Positions 44,023-52,719 of a stretch of DNA of 64,000 nucleotides are shown in pieces. Position numbers and translations under genes: made by a program. The notes below the pieces were generated by a model. That model had not been told where the DNA came from and did no database searches. It saw only the letters and a program-made list of their open reading frames with translations. The first letter of the stretch is position 1. Every line of letters begins with the position of its first letter. The stretch is taken from contig NZ_JARHTP010000014.1 in the NCBI RefSeq assembly GCF_029223485.1, positions 62,001 through 126,000 of the forward strand, given 5' to 3'. The stretch comes from Streptomyces coacervatus. GTDB taxonomy: Bacteria; Actinomycetota; Actinomycetes; Streptomycetales; Streptomycetaceae.

Positions 44023-44111
44023 ACCCGCCCCTCGAACCGTGGCTCTCCCGGCATACCGGCCGCCCTCGTGAAACCCTCGTGGAGCTTGTGACCTTGGTCG
44101 CGGCGGAGGGG

Positions 44112-44141
44112 CTGACCGGGTCAGGTACCGCCGGGTAGGGT
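44112..44141 (+). promoter_or_regulatory. Possible promoter of the fourth signal peptidase gene
   Basis: CTGACC (44112-44117), 18-bp spacer and TAGGGT (44136-44141) end 8 bp before the ATG at 44150, consistent with a leaderless or very short leader transcript. It would give this gene an expression unit separate from the first three. Confidence 0.4.
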
Positions 44142-44149
44142 GCGGACCC

Positions 44150-44926
44150 ATGGGTGGCGAGAGCACTACGCGTACGGCCCCGCGCAGCGGTGGCACAAGC
44201 ACGAGCCCGGTGGGCAGCCGGACCGGACAGCGACTGTCCGGACTGGCCGTCGCACTGGGCATTGTGCTGTTCCTCGGCGGATTCGGCTGGGGAGCGGTGG
44301 TCTACCGTCCGTACACCGTGCCGACCACCTCGATGACGCCGACGATCAACGCCGGCGACCGGGTGCTGGCAGAGCGCGTCGACGGCAGTGAGGTACGCCG
44401 GGGCGATGTCGTCGTCTTCAACGACAAGTCCTGGGTGACCAACGCTTCCGTGGTCAAGCGCGTGGTCGCGGTCGGCGGCGACACGGTCTCCTGCTGCACC
44501 AACGGCAAGCTGACCGTCAACGGCAAGCAGATCGACGAGGGCTACCTCAAGGGCAGCGTCGTCGAGGACAAGAACATCCCGGCCGTGAAGGTCCCCAAGG
44601 GCCGCCTGTTCCTGCTCGGCGACGAGCGCGAGGGGTCCCTTGACTCCTCCGCCCACCTCACCGACGCGGCCCAGGGCACCGTCGCACGCTCCGCCGTGGC
44701 GGCTCGCGTGGACGCCGTCGTCTGGCCCATGAACGGCATGCTGGAGCGCCCCACCGGCTTCGAGACCCTCGGCGCGCTCTCCCAGCAGGGCCCGCTGCGC
44801 ATCATCGTCGCCCTGATCGTGGCCGGAGCCGTCCTGGTCCTCGGTGGCGGTGCCTACGGCCCGATCGCCAAGCTGACCGGCGGGCGCCGCGCCCGTGCGC
44901 GGACGGAGCCCGCGGGTGCCCGCTGA
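44150..44926 (+). CDS. lepB: Type I signal peptidase (fourth of four)
   Basis: 258 residues, more divergent. Membrane helix LAVALGIVLFLGGFGWGAVV, catalytic Ser61 in YTVPTTSMTPTI, Lys103 in VVKRVVAVGGD, and a second hydrophobic segment near the C-terminus (RIIVALIVAGAVLVLGGGAY) followed by a basic end. Positional equivalent of SipZ. The 3' end overlaps the NUDIX gene by 11 bp. Confidence 0.94.
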   Translation: MGGESTTRTAPRSGGTSTSPVGSRTGQRLSGLAVALGIVLFLGGFGWGAVVYRPYTVPTTSMTPTINAGDRVLAERVDGSEVRRGDVVVFNDKSWVTNASVVKRVVAVGGDTVSCCTNGKLTVNGKQIDEGYLKGSVVEDKNIPAVKVPKGRLFLLGDEREGSLDSSAHLTDAAQGTVARSAVAARVDAVVWPMNGMLERPTGFETLGALSQQGPLRIIVALIVAGAVLVLGGGAYGPIAKLTGGRRARARTEPAGAR

Positions 44927-45449
44927 GCCGGCGGGCGCGTACGAGGACTCGTACCGGGGCGGGCTGCGCAAGGTGGCCCGGGTGGTCCTGCTCGACCCCG
45001 AGGACCGCATCCTTCTCCTGCACGGCCATGAGCCGGACGATCCGGCCGACGACTGGTGGTTCACGCCCGGCGGCGGCCTGGAGGGCGACGAGAGTCGCGA
45101 AGAGGCCGCGCTCAGAGAACTCGCCGAGGAGACCGGTATCACCGGGGTCGAACTCGGCCCGGTGCTGTGGCGGCGGATGTGCTCCTTCCCGTTCGCGGGC
45201 CGCCGCTGGGACCAGGACGAGTGGTACTACCTGGCCAGGACGACGGAGACGCCCAGGGTGGTACCCGAGGCCACGGGCCTCACGGAACTGGAGCGGCGCA
45301 GTGTCGCCGGAGCACGCTGGTGGACGTGTCGGGAACTTGCCCGGGCGCATGAGACCGTGTATCCGACCAGACTCGCCGAGCTGCTGCGCAGGCTGCTCGA
45401 CGAAGGTCCCCCGGCCGGGCCCGTGACCCTTGACCCCGAAATCGTCTAG
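44916..45449 (+). CDS. NUDIX hydrolase
   Basis: 177 residues from GTG 44916 (MPAEPAGAYEDSYRGG). The NUDIX box GGLEGDESREEAALRELAEE fits Gx5Ex7REUxEExGU in full, so it should hydrolyse a nucleoside-diphosphate-linked substrate with Mg2+. The specific substrate is unknown. Overlap with the signal peptidase gene indicates co-translation. Confidence 0.9.
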   Translation: MPAEPAGAYEDSYRGGLRKVARVVLLDPEDRILLLHGHEPDDPADDWWFTPGGGLEGDESREEAALRELAEETGITGVELGPVLWRRMCSFPFAGRRWDQDEWYYLARTTETPRVVPEATGLTELERRSVAGARWWTCRELARAHETVYPTRLAELLRRLLDEGPPAGPVTLDPEIV

Positions 45450-45505
45450 GGGCTCACGGGACTGGCGCACAATGGTGGGATCGCACGGCTGAAGGGGAAG
45501 CTGCC

Positions 45506-45814
45506 ATGAGCGCCGAGGACCTCGAAAAGTACGAGACCGAGATGGAGCTGAAGCTCTACCGGGAGTACCGCGATGTCGTCGGTCTGTTCAAATACGTGAT
45601 CGAGACCGAGCGGCGCTTCTACCTGACCAACGACTACGAGATGCAGGTGCACTCGGTCCAGGGCGAGGTGTTCTTCGAGGTTTCGATGGCGGACGCCTGG
45701 GTCTGGGACATGTACCGGCCGGCTCGGTTCGTGAAGCAGGTGCGGGTACTCACGTTCAAGGACGTGAACATCGAGGAGCTGAACAAGAGCGACCTGGAGC
45801 TGCCGGGCGGCTGA
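45506..45814 (+). CDS. DUF2469-family protein
   Basis: 102-residue conserved actinobacterial protein (MSAEDLEKYETEMELKLYRE; ERRFYLTNDYEMQVHS). No signal peptide, membrane segment or known catalytic motif. It is regularly found between the signal peptidase/rnhB region and yraN in actinobacteria. Function unknown. Confidence 0.9.
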   Translation: MSAEDLEKYETEMELKLYREYRDVVGLFKYVIETERRFYLTNDYEMQVHSVQGEVFFEVSMADAWVWDMYRPARFVKQVRVLTFKDVNIEELNKSDLELPGG

Positions 45815-45941
45815 TGGTCGCGGTCGGTTGCAGTTGGTCGCTCGTGTGGGTGACAGGTTTGTCCACAACCGATGAGTAGTCCACCAAGATCCACTTGGTT
45901 GGGCGCGATGCGTGACGGTTGGCGCCGGAGGTGGTGCCGAC

Positions 45942-46316
45942 ATGAGTACACGCAACGCACAACGCAGGGCGATGGGCCAATACGGCGAGGACCTGGCCGC
46001 GCGACGGCTGGCGGACGCCGGTATGACCGTCCTGGAGCGCAACTGGCGCTCCGGCAGGACGGGTGAGATCGACATCGTGGCCCGGGACGGAGACGTCCTG
46101 GTGATCTGTGAGGTGAAGACCCGCAGGGCGGGCTCCTTCCAGCACCCGATGGCCGCGGTCACGCCGACGAAGGCTCAGCGCCTGCGCGATCTGGCGGAAC
46201 GCTGGGCGCAGGAACACGGAGGGGCCCCGCCGGGCGGCGTCCGCATCGACCTGGTGGGCGTCCTGCTCCCCGAGCGCGGCGCACCCGTGGTCGAGCACGC
46301 GCGGGGGGTGGCCTGA
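45942..46316 (+). CDS. yraN: YraN/UPF0102 endonuclease-fold protein
   Basis: 124 residues from ATG 45942 with GGAGGTGG 7 bp upstream; a start at 45912 would add ten residues. The family pattern GQYGEDLAARRLADAG, TGEIDIVARDGDVLVICEVK (E-x-D ... ExK) is that of restriction-endonuclease-like folds. Conserved partner of comM and dprA; the stop shares one base with comM (TGATG). Confidence 0.93.
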   Translation: MSTRNAQRRAMGQYGEDLAARRLADAGMTVLERNWRSGRTGEIDIVARDGDVLVICEVKTRRAGSFQHPMAAVTPTKAQRLRDLAERWAQEHGGAPPGGVRIDLVGVLLPERGAPVVEHARGVA

Positions 46317-47302
46317 TGGGATTCGCGCGTACGTGCTCGGTGGCGCTGGTCGGCGTCGAGGGTGTGGTCGTCGAGGTCCAGGCGGATCTGGAGCCGGGAG
46401 TGGCGGCGTTCACGCTGGTGGGACTGCCGGACAAGAGCCTGAGCGAGAGCCGGGACCGGGTACGGGCTGCGGTCGTCAACTCGGGCGCCGAGTGGCCGCA
46501 GAAGAAGCTCACGGTGGGACTGAGCCCGGCATCGGTGCCGAAGGCGGGCAGCGGCTTCGATCTGGCCGTCGCCTGCGCCGTACTCGGGGCCTGTGAGCGG
46601 ATCGACCCTCGGGTGCTCGCCGACATCGTGATGATCGGGGAACTGGGCCTGGACGGCCGGGTCCGGCCCGTCCGGGGCATCCTGCCGGCGGTGCTGGCCG
46701 CGGCGGACGCCGGCTACGAGCAGGTGGTCGTGCCCGAGTGCGCGGCCGCCGAGGCCTCGCTGGTGCCCGGCGTGTCCGTCCTGGGCGTGCGCAGCTTGCG
46801 CCAGCTGATCGCCGTCCTGGCGGACGAGCCCGTGCCCGACGAGGAACCGGCGGAGGAGGGCCGGCCCGATCCGCTCCTTGCCGGTCTACGGGTGCCCGGC
46901 ACGGGCGCGGCCACCGGGATGCACAGCCTGGGCGCAGCACAGCACGACCCGGCCCATGACCTCGCCGATGTGGTGGGCCAGATCTCGGCGCGGACGGCGG
47001 TGGAGGTCGCTGCGGCGGGCGGCCATCACCTGTTTTTGGAGGGCCCGCCCGGCGCCGGGAAGACGATGCTCGCGGAGCGGATGCCCGCCATCCTGCCCCG
47101 GCTCAGCAGGCAGGAGTCGCTGGAGGTCACTGCGGTGCACTCGGTTGCCGGCCTGCTGCCGCCGGGCAAGCCCCTGATCGACGTCGCCCCCTACTGCGCC
47201 CCGCACCACTCGGCCACGATGCAGGCGCTCGTCGGCGGTGGTCCCGGCGTTGCGCGGCCCGGGGCCGTGTCGCTGTCCCATCGGGGGATTCTCTTTCTCG
47301 AC
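46316..47302 (+). pseudogene. comM: comM (YifB, Mg-chelatase-like AAA+ protein), 5' fragment
   Basis: Encodes ComM residues 1-329: the N-terminal Lon-S5-like domain (ARTCSVALVGVEGVVVEVQ, VGLPDKSLSESRDRVRAAV) and the first AAA+ part with Walker A EGPPGAGKTML (about 241-251). The coding sequence is cut at GGILFLD, within Walker B, by the mobile element; in its present form the frame continues 300 bp into the element (FSDRPECV...) and stops at 47602. In other bacteria ComM is a branch-migration helicase used in natural transformation. The truncated product lacks Walker B, sensor and arginine elements and should be inactive. Confidence 0.93.
47297..47302. other. Left 6-bp core direct repeat of the mobile element
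   Basis: CTCGAC at 47297-47302 is repeated at 52075-52080 (the match extends one more T on the left). It codes the L-D of LFLDE in comM. The repeat is the expected crossover core for a tyrosine-recombinase element. Confidence 0.85.
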
Positions 47303-47320
47303 TTTTCCGACCGCCCTGAG
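47303..47320 (+). repeat. Left terminal inverted repeat of the element
   Basis: 18-bp imperfect inverted repeat with 52057-52074; shared inner motif TTTCCGAC-n-GCC. Likely arm or core-flanking recombinase binding site. A further small dyad GAGTG-n9-CACTC follows in the 124-bp leader before the first recombinase gene. Confidence 0.8.
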
Positions 47321-47426
47321 TGTGTGCGTATCACTCGTTGGAGCGGTCTCTGGCCTGGTCACGTTCTTACTTACCGATCATGGCAAGCCTCTACGCCGTG
47401 TAGTGGACGTGCGGCGGGGAGGTCGG

Positions 47427-48620
47427 GTGCGAAGAGGGATGGTCTTGGGGGACCTTCGGGTCCAGTCCATGAAGCGGGTCGGCGGCGGGTGGTCGTACAC
47501 GATCGTGTGGCCGGACGGGGCCGTCGAGGAGGAGGCCGACGGCTATCTGAGGCCGTACGAGGGCAGTGGGTCGCAGAGGACGCTCGCGTACAGCCTCGTT
47601 GACCATCTGCGGTGGCGGGTCCGCGAAGGGCTGACCACCGAGACCGTGCAACTGCTGGATCTGCAGCGGTACATGGGCGCCGTCGGGGCGAAGGTGCCGA
47701 TGCCCTGGGGACAGCCCTGGCGGACGCCACCGAAGAAGCCGTACGGCACGTCGGCTCTGCGGGTCGCGGCGACCGTGCTCAAAGGCTTCTACCTGCACCA
47801 ATGCGCCGAGAAGGGCATCAACCCGGAGCTCGCGACGGCACTCTCCGTGAGGCGTCTGCCGACCCGGGCGGACCGGAACCGTGCTCTGCTGGGACACACG
47901 ATGACGTCGGTGGCGGCCAATCCACTGACGCCCCGGGGAGGGTCTCGACGGCGGCATCCGAAGATGCTCCCGGATCAGGCCCGCCCGGAGCTGATCGAGG
48001 TCGTGAACACCGCTCGCGACGAGATGGTGGTGACCTGGCTCTCGGACTCAAGCCTGCGGATCGGCGGGCTCACCGGACTGCACCTGGCCGACCTGCACCT
48101 GCGGGAGAACGCCCCCTGCGGCGACTGCAAGAGCCCTCACCTGCACGTCTGCCATCGGTGGGGCAACCCCAACCGGGCCGCCGCGAAGATCAAACCGGAC
48201 TGGGAGACCGTCGACGGCGTGGTCACCAAGGGGGAGATCTACCGGGTCAGCCCCGCGATGATCAGCAGCTACTTCAAGTACATGACGACGGAGTACGCGA
48301 AGTACGCCACGGGGCACGGCATGTTGCTGATCCAGCTGGCCGGGCCGCACATCGGCGAACCGTGGACCGCGGACGCGGCCCGGGGCATGCTGCGACGGGC
48401 AGGCCGCCGGGCGGAACTGCCCGGCAGGATCACCCCGAAAGCATTCCGGCACCAGTTCACCAACGACGTCATGGACGCCTCCGACGGCGACCCGCTCGTC
48501 GCCAAGGCTGCCGGGAACTGGGCGTCGGCCCAGATGGTCGACGAGGTTTACGGACATCCTGACCTGCACTCCCCGGAGTTCACCCAGGCCCTGAAGACCG
48601 TCTGGGGTGAGGACGAGTGA
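47427..48620 (+). CDS. Tyrosine recombinase, TnpA-like
   Basis: 397 residues from GTG 47427, chosen because GGGGAGG lies 4 bp upstream and because any longer frame would start in comM DNA. The C-terminal half is the phage-integrase catalytic domain: DSSLRIGGLTGLHLADLHL (first Arg), KAFRHQFTNDVMDASDGDP (second Arg with His) and MVDEVYGHPD (nucleophile Tyr). A Cys/His cluster (CGDCKSPHLHVCHRWG) interrupts the domain. First of the four co-translated element genes. Confidence 0.9.
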   Translation: MRRGMVLGDLRVQSMKRVGGGWSYTIVWPDGAVEEEADGYLRPYEGSGSQRTLAYSLVDHLRWRVREGLTTETVQLLDLQRYMGAVGAKVPMPWGQPWRTPPKKPYGTSALRVAATVLKGFYLHQCAEKGINPELATALSVRRLPTRADRNRALLGHTMTSVAANPLTPRGGSRRRHPKMLPDQARPELIEVVNTARDEMVVTWLSDSSLRIGGLTGLHLADLHLRENAPCGDCKSPHLHVCHRWGNPNRAAAKIKPDWETVDGVVTKGEIYRVSPAMISSYFKYMTTEYAKYATGHGMLLIQLAGPHIGEPWTADAARGMLRRAGRRAELPGRITPKAFRHQFTNDVMDASDGDPLVAKAAGNWASAQMVDEVYGHPDLHSPEFTQALKTVWGEDE

Positions 48621-51226
48621 CCGCGCTTAAGCTGCTGCCGCTCGTCCCGGCCGGCCCCGCACCGACACGGACAACGGGCGACCGCCTCGAACTCCTCACC
48701 GCGTTGATGGCGGCGCCGACCTTCGAGGCATTTCTTCGCGACGACGTCATCGACGCACCGCCCGATCACCCCACTTACGGGTGGATGTGCTGCCTAGAGG
48801 ACTGTGGGTGTCCCCGGGAACCGGGCTACGACCACTGCCAGTTCCACACGCGGCAGTGGCGGCAGATGCGCGACGCCGGGCAGTCGATCAACGACTTCCT
48901 CCGCGTCGCCGAGCCGCAGAAGTCCCGGGCCTGGCTCCGGGCGCCAGCCTGCCTGATCTGCCCCGAAGTCCCGGCCTGGGCCGCGAACGGGCTGTGCTTC
49001 CTCCACGCACAGCGGTGGTCGAAGGTCACCAGCTACCGACAGAAGAAGGGTCTCGGCACCGAGGGCTTCGACTTCGATGCCTGGCTCGGCCAGGAGGCAC
49101 CGTTCGCCTGCTTCGGGCAGTGCCGCGTCGGGCCCTGCCCCGAACTCGCGGACAACCCGGTGGGCCTCTGCCGCCGGCACCTCAGCCGCTACCGGCGCGA
49201 GGGGAGCCCAGGAGCGGCCCAAGCCGCCTTCCCGCTCTCGCGTTGGTGGAAGCCCGGGGCAACGCCGACGGTGATCCCGGCGACCTACGGCGACAAGGCC
49301 CGGTTCGACGAGTGGTGCCGCACGACGCCTCCGGCCAACCGGGCCTACGGGAAGGTCAGCCTGCTCTGCCTGCGTCCGCTGGTGAAGGCCGAGATCCAGT
49401 GGACGATGTTCCGTCACGCTCACGAATACGCCGAGGGCGGCCGCTGGCCTCTCTCCTGGATCCAGCACTTGGCCGACGACTGCCGCGAGCAGGACGTGAA
49501 CTCGCTGGCCGACCTCGACCTCGACGCCTGCAGACAGCATCCGCGAATGATCGCCAAGAAGATGCTGGACTACCTCCGGCTCGTCTACTTCACCCGTGAG
49601 GACACCAAGGACGCGGGCTTCCTCGAGACCGATCACTTCGGCGTCCGGTTTCCCGAAAGCGGCAGCCACTTCGACCTGACAGGCGTCTCTCAACGGTGGC
49701 TGCGGGACCTGCTCTGGGATCACATGGGCAACCGGCTCCTCAACGACCCGCCTCGCAGCCGCGGAGGCTTCGACCACAATCGTCGCGGCTGCCTGGAACT
49801 GTCCGCCTACCTTGAGGCAGAGGCGCCACAGGGCGGCCACGACCCGACACTGCTGACGAAGTCACACATGGTCGATTTCATCGCCGACCAACGGCACCGC
49901 GCCCAACACGGGCTTCTGTCCCTGGGCCTTCACTCCAACAAACGCAGTCGCGACAGCCGCCCCACGGTCGTGACCAAGGGCACCGTCTCCGCGAGCTTCA
50001 ACGGCATCCGCCGGATCCTGCGCGACGGGATGGACACCGGCGCAACCCAGAGCATCGGCCTCGACCGCGGCTTCATCACCGTCGTCCCCTACGGCGGCTC
50101 CCCGTCCGGACGACGCAACCCCTTCCCCGACGACGTCGCCCGCGCACTCGCCGCCCAGGAGAACCTGCGCGGCCTCGAAGCTCTCGACGAAGACGACCGC
50201 GGGCTGCGGGATATCTGGGAGGCCCTGGTCCTCACCGGCCGCCGCGGCAGCGAGGTCTCGGGCGTCCGTCTGGAGTGCATCGGCCGCCTCAAGAAGATCC
50301 CGATGTTCTGGCACGACCAGACGAAGGTCGGCAACTTCGACGAGGGCATCCGGATCCCGGAGTGGCTCTATCTGCGGATCGAACAGCGGCAGGCCAAGAC
50401 CGTCGCCCGGTTCACCCAGGCTCATGGCCGGCCGCCCACCGCACTGGAACGGCTCGAGATTGCTCTCTTCCCGCGTCGCACCGCCAACCGCCACATGCGC
50501 AAGGCCGTCAGCCACAGCTGGTTCAGCAACTGCTTCCGCGAGTGGGTGGACACACTCGATATCGCTCATTGCGTCCCCCACCAGGCCCGCCACACCCTGG
50601 CCACCAACCTGCTGAAGGCCGGCGCGAACCTCTCCCACGTCAAGAAGTACCTCGGCCAGGTCTCCGAGGCGATGGCCGAGCACTACGTCCACATCGCCAA
50701 CACCGACCCCCGACTCAACGACGCCCTCTCCATCGTCTGGGTCGGCGGACCGGGCTCCCCGGAACCGGGCATGCTGCTGTCCGCCGGCGAGCCGCTGACC
50801 CGCGCGCAGGCCGAGACCCTCGTCATCGACCTCAACCGCCGCAGCACGCCCGCCGAGGGCGGCTTCTGCACCTACCAACCCGTGGTGAACGGCGACGCCT
50901 GCCCCTGGAACCTGGACTGCCACAACTGCGACAAGTTCGTCCTCTCCGGCGCCGACCTCGTCTACTGGCGCAGGAAAGCCGAACAATGGCGGTCCGTGGC
51001 CGAAGGGGCCCCCGACAGCGCCACTGCCGACTACATGCACGAACTCTTCGAACCCACCGCCCGCGCCATCGCTGGTCTTGAGAAGGCCCTGGACGCGCTC
51101 GGTCTCCTCGAGGAGGCCCTCACGCTCGACCTGCGACGCCCGCAGGACTACTTCGGACGCGTCTGGAGCACTGCCTTCCGAGCCAGTGAGCTCGCGCGCC
51201 AGGACGAGGACGGCGAGGCGGCATGA
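48617..51226 (+). CDS. Large tyrosine recombinase, TnpB-like, with Cys/His clusters
   Basis: 869 residues; GTG start in the GTGA overlap with the first gene. The N-terminal 200 residues hold three Cys/His sets (CCLEDCGCPREPGYDHCQFH; CLICPEVPAWAANGLCFLH; CRVGPCPELADNPVGLCRRH), probably zinc-binding. The catalytic domain has TGRRGSEVSGVRLEC (Arg), HQARHTLATNLLKAGANLSH and AMAEHYVHIAN (Tyr). A final Cys set CPWNLDCHNC (about 764-773) is typical of TnpB-type recombinases. Longer than the 630-residue TnpB of Tn554. Confidence 0.9.
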   Translation: MTALKLLPLVPAGPAPTRTTGDRLELLTALMAAPTFEAFLRDDVIDAPPDHPTYGWMCCLEDCGCPREPGYDHCQFHTRQWRQMRDAGQSINDFLRVAEPQKSRAWLRAPACLICPEVPAWAANGLCFLHAQRWSKVTSYRQKKGLGTEGFDFDAWLGQEAPFACFGQCRVGPCPELADNPVGLCRRHLSRYRREGSPGAAQAAFPLSRWWKPGATPTVIPATYGDKARFDEWCRTTPPANRAYGKVSLLCLRPLVKAEIQWTMFRHAHEYAEGGRWPLSWIQHLADDCREQDVNSLADLDLDACRQHPRMIAKKMLDYLRLVYFTREDTKDAGFLETDHFGVRFPESGSHFDLTGVSQRWLRDLLWDHMGNRLLNDPPRSRGGFDHNRRGCLELSAYLEAEAPQGGHDPTLLTKSHMVDFIADQRHRAQHGLLSLGLHSNKRSRDSRPTVVTKGTVSASFNGIRRILRDGMDTGATQSIGLDRGFITVVPYGGSPSGRRNPFPDDVARALAAQENLRGLEALDEDDRGLRDIWEALVLTGRRGSEVSGVRLECIGRLKKIPMFWHDQTKVGNFDEGIRIPEWLYLRIEQRQAKTVARFTQAHGRPPTALERLEIALFPRRTANRHMRKAVSHSWFSNCFREWVDTLDIAHCVPHQARHTLATNLLKAGANLSHVKKYLGQVSEAMAEHYVHIANTDPRLNDALSIVWVGGPGSPEPGMLLSAGEPLTRAQAETLVIDLNRRSTPAEGGFCTYQPVVNGDACPWNLDCHNCDKFVLSGADLVYWRRKAEQWRSVAEGAPDSATADYMHELFEPTARAIAGLEKALDALGLLEEALTLDLRRPQDYFGRVWSTAFRASELARQDEDGEAA

Positions 51227-51798
51227 GCTCCGGCCCCACATCCACCGCGGCCGCCATCGCTGCCAGGCGCGAGCAGACTCGGCACAAGCTCACCCAGGTC
51301 GAGACGGCGATCGGCCAACTCCGCCGCGAACGCGGACGCCTCACCGTCCGAGCCATCGCCGAGCGAGCCGGGGTCTCTGCCACGTTCTGTTACGAGAACG
51401 CCGAGGCGCGGTCCGTCATCCAGAACGCCACAGCTGCCAGCCGCACGCGACATAACCGGCAGGCGCAGGAGGAACACGAGCGGATCGAGGCGTCCTGGCG
51501 CGAGCGCGCCCTCAATGCGGAGACCGAACTCACCCGGGCACAGAAGGAAATCTTCGCCGATCGGCAGCAGATCGGTGAGTTGATGGGGCGGCTCCGCGAC
51601 TTCGATCAGATGGTCCCCGGTGAGTCCGTCCAACAACTCGTCACCGAGAACACGAGCCTCAAGCGCCGTCTTCAGCAGGTCACTCAAGAACATCGCTCTC
51701 TGCAGGAACGGCTCGAAGGCGCCCGCTCCAACCTTCGGTTCGCCGACAAGCGCATCGCCGACCTCGAAGCTCAACTCCTTGAACGGGACCAGACATGA
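51223..51798 (+). CDS. TnpC-like/DUF6262 accessory protein
   Basis: 191 residues, ATGA overlap with the upstream gene. An N-terminal helix-turn-helix-like part (GRLTVRAIAERAGVSATFCY) is followed by about 120 residues of coiled coil (LKRRLQQVTQEHRSLQERLE). In Tn554, TnpC influences efficiency and orientation of transposition; a comparable accessory role is inferred. Confidence 0.82.
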   Translation: MSSGPTSTAAAIAARREQTRHKLTQVETAIGQLRRERGRLTVRAIAERAGVSATFCYENAEARSVIQNATAASRTRHNRQAQEEHERIEASWRERALNAETELTRAQKEIFADRQQIGELMGRLRDFDQMVPGESVQQLVTENTSLKRRLQQVTQEHRSLQERLEGARSNLRFADKRIADLEAQLLERDQT

Positions 51799-52025
51799 CG
51801 AACCCGATCCGCATTGACCGTGACCAGGCCGCCTCGCTCGCACGGCTGCTGCGAGAGTTGGAACAGTTCCTCGACGAGTGCGACGAGACCGTCGAGGAGG
51901 CCCTGGCAGCCCACTTCGGTCTTGACCCAGCCAGCGAGGCGTTCAGCGCAGCCCTCTGCTTCCACGCGGACACGATCGAGAGCGCCCTCGGCATCGAGAG
52001 CACCACGTCGCGAACATCTACGTGA
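51795..52025 (+). CDS. Small hypothetical protein, last gene of the element operon
   Basis: 76 residues, ATGA overlap with the TnpC-like gene. Acidic helical protein (LARLLRELEQFLDECDETVE) with no recognised domain. It ends 31 bp before the right terminal repeat. A directionality factor or antitoxin-like regulator are possibilities without direct support. Confidence 0.65.
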   Translation: MTNPIRIDRDQAASLARLLRELEQFLDECDETVEEALAAHFGLDPASEAFSAALCFHADTIESALGIESTTSRTST

Positions 52026-52056
52026 CGCATCGTTCCAGGTCAGACGCCATCCGGTC

Positions 52057-52080
52057 GGCAAGGCAGTCGGAAATCTCGAC
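52057..52080 (-). repeat. Right terminal inverted repeat plus 6-bp core
   Basis: 52057-52074 is the inverted partner of 47303-47320; the core copy CTCGAC follows at 52075-52080 and is directly joined to GAAACCCCGGAG of comM. Confidence 0.8.
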
Positions 52081-52719
52081 GAAACCCCGGAGTTCAGCAG
52101 TCACGCCCTCGACGCGCTTCGGCAGCCCCTGGAGTCCGGGCACGTCGTGATCGCCCGCAGCGCGGGTGTCGTGCGCTTCCCGGCGAAGTTCCTGATGGTG
52201 CTGGCAGCCAACCCCTGCCCGTGCGGCCGTTTCTCGCAGATGGACGACTTCTGCGAGTGCCCGCCCTCGGCGATCCGCCGTTACCAGGCGCGGCTGTCGG
52301 GCCCGCTGCTCGACCGGGTCGATCTGCGCGTCGAGGTCGACCGGGTCACCCGCGCCCAGCTGACCCGGCGCGATGCCCGCGGTGAGTCCACCGCCACGGT
52401 TGCCGACCGGGTACGGGCGGCCAGGGAGCGGGCGGCGGCACGGCTCGTGGGCACACCCTGGCGGACCAACAGCGAAGTCCCCGGGCGGGAGCTGCGCAGC
52501 CGCTGGCATGCCGCGAGCGGGGCGATGGACGAGGCCGAACGCAATCTGGAGCGGGGCGTGCTGACCGCCCGCGGACTCGACCGCGTCCTACGGGTCGCCT
52601 GGACCGTCGCGGACCTCGTCGGCCACGACCGCCCCGACGCGACGGACGTCGCCCTGGCACTGCAACTGCGTACCGGCGTGCCGCGCGGCGTGCCCATGGC
52701 CATCGGGGCGCTGACATGA
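52081..52719 (+). pseudogene. comM: comM, 3' fragment
   Basis: Encodes the remaining 212 ComM residues, starting ETPEFSSHALDALRQPLESG directly after the interrupted LFLD. It includes the Cys-rich NPCPCGRFSQMDDFCECPP, RYQARLSGPLLDRVDLRVEV (arginine finger region) and the C-terminal helical part. No start codon with a ribosome-binding site is apparent, although the frame is open upstream into the element. 329 + 212 gives 541 residues, normal for ComM. The stop overlaps dprA (ATGA). Confidence 0.93.

Larger units (their letters stand above)
47303..52080 (+). mobile_element. Tn554-like tyrosine-recombinase element inserted in comM
   Basis: A 4778-bp insertion separating comM codons 329 and 330. 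Termini: 47303-47320 (TTTTCCGACCGCCCTGAG) and the complement of 52057-52074 (ATTTCCGACTGCCTTGCC) agree at 13 of the first 16 positions; one copy of the 6-bp core CTCGAC lies outside each end. Inside is one operon of four genes with 4-bp overlaps: two tyrosine recombinases, a DUF6262/TnpC-like protein and a 76-residue ORF. No resistance or other cargo is present. Organisation (two recombinases plus TnpC) is that of Tn554-family transposons, which also use a 6-bp core and lack DDE transposase target duplications. Confidence 0.9.

Noticed and set aside
41336..44926. Four tandem signal peptidase genes as an unusual amplification
   Set aside because: This arrangement (sipW, X, Y, Z) is a known feature of Streptomyces; only the long overlap between the second and third genes is listed as a finding.
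47238..47426. Longer N-terminus for the first recombinase, starting inside comM
   Set aside because: The extra codons are translated from comM DNA in a different frame; GTG 47427 has a proper ribosome-binding site within the element.
47303..47602. C-terminal extension of the ComM fragment into the element (FSDRPECV to stop at 47602)
   Set aside because: It is simply readthrough into element DNA in the comM frame and overlaps the real recombinase gene in another frame.
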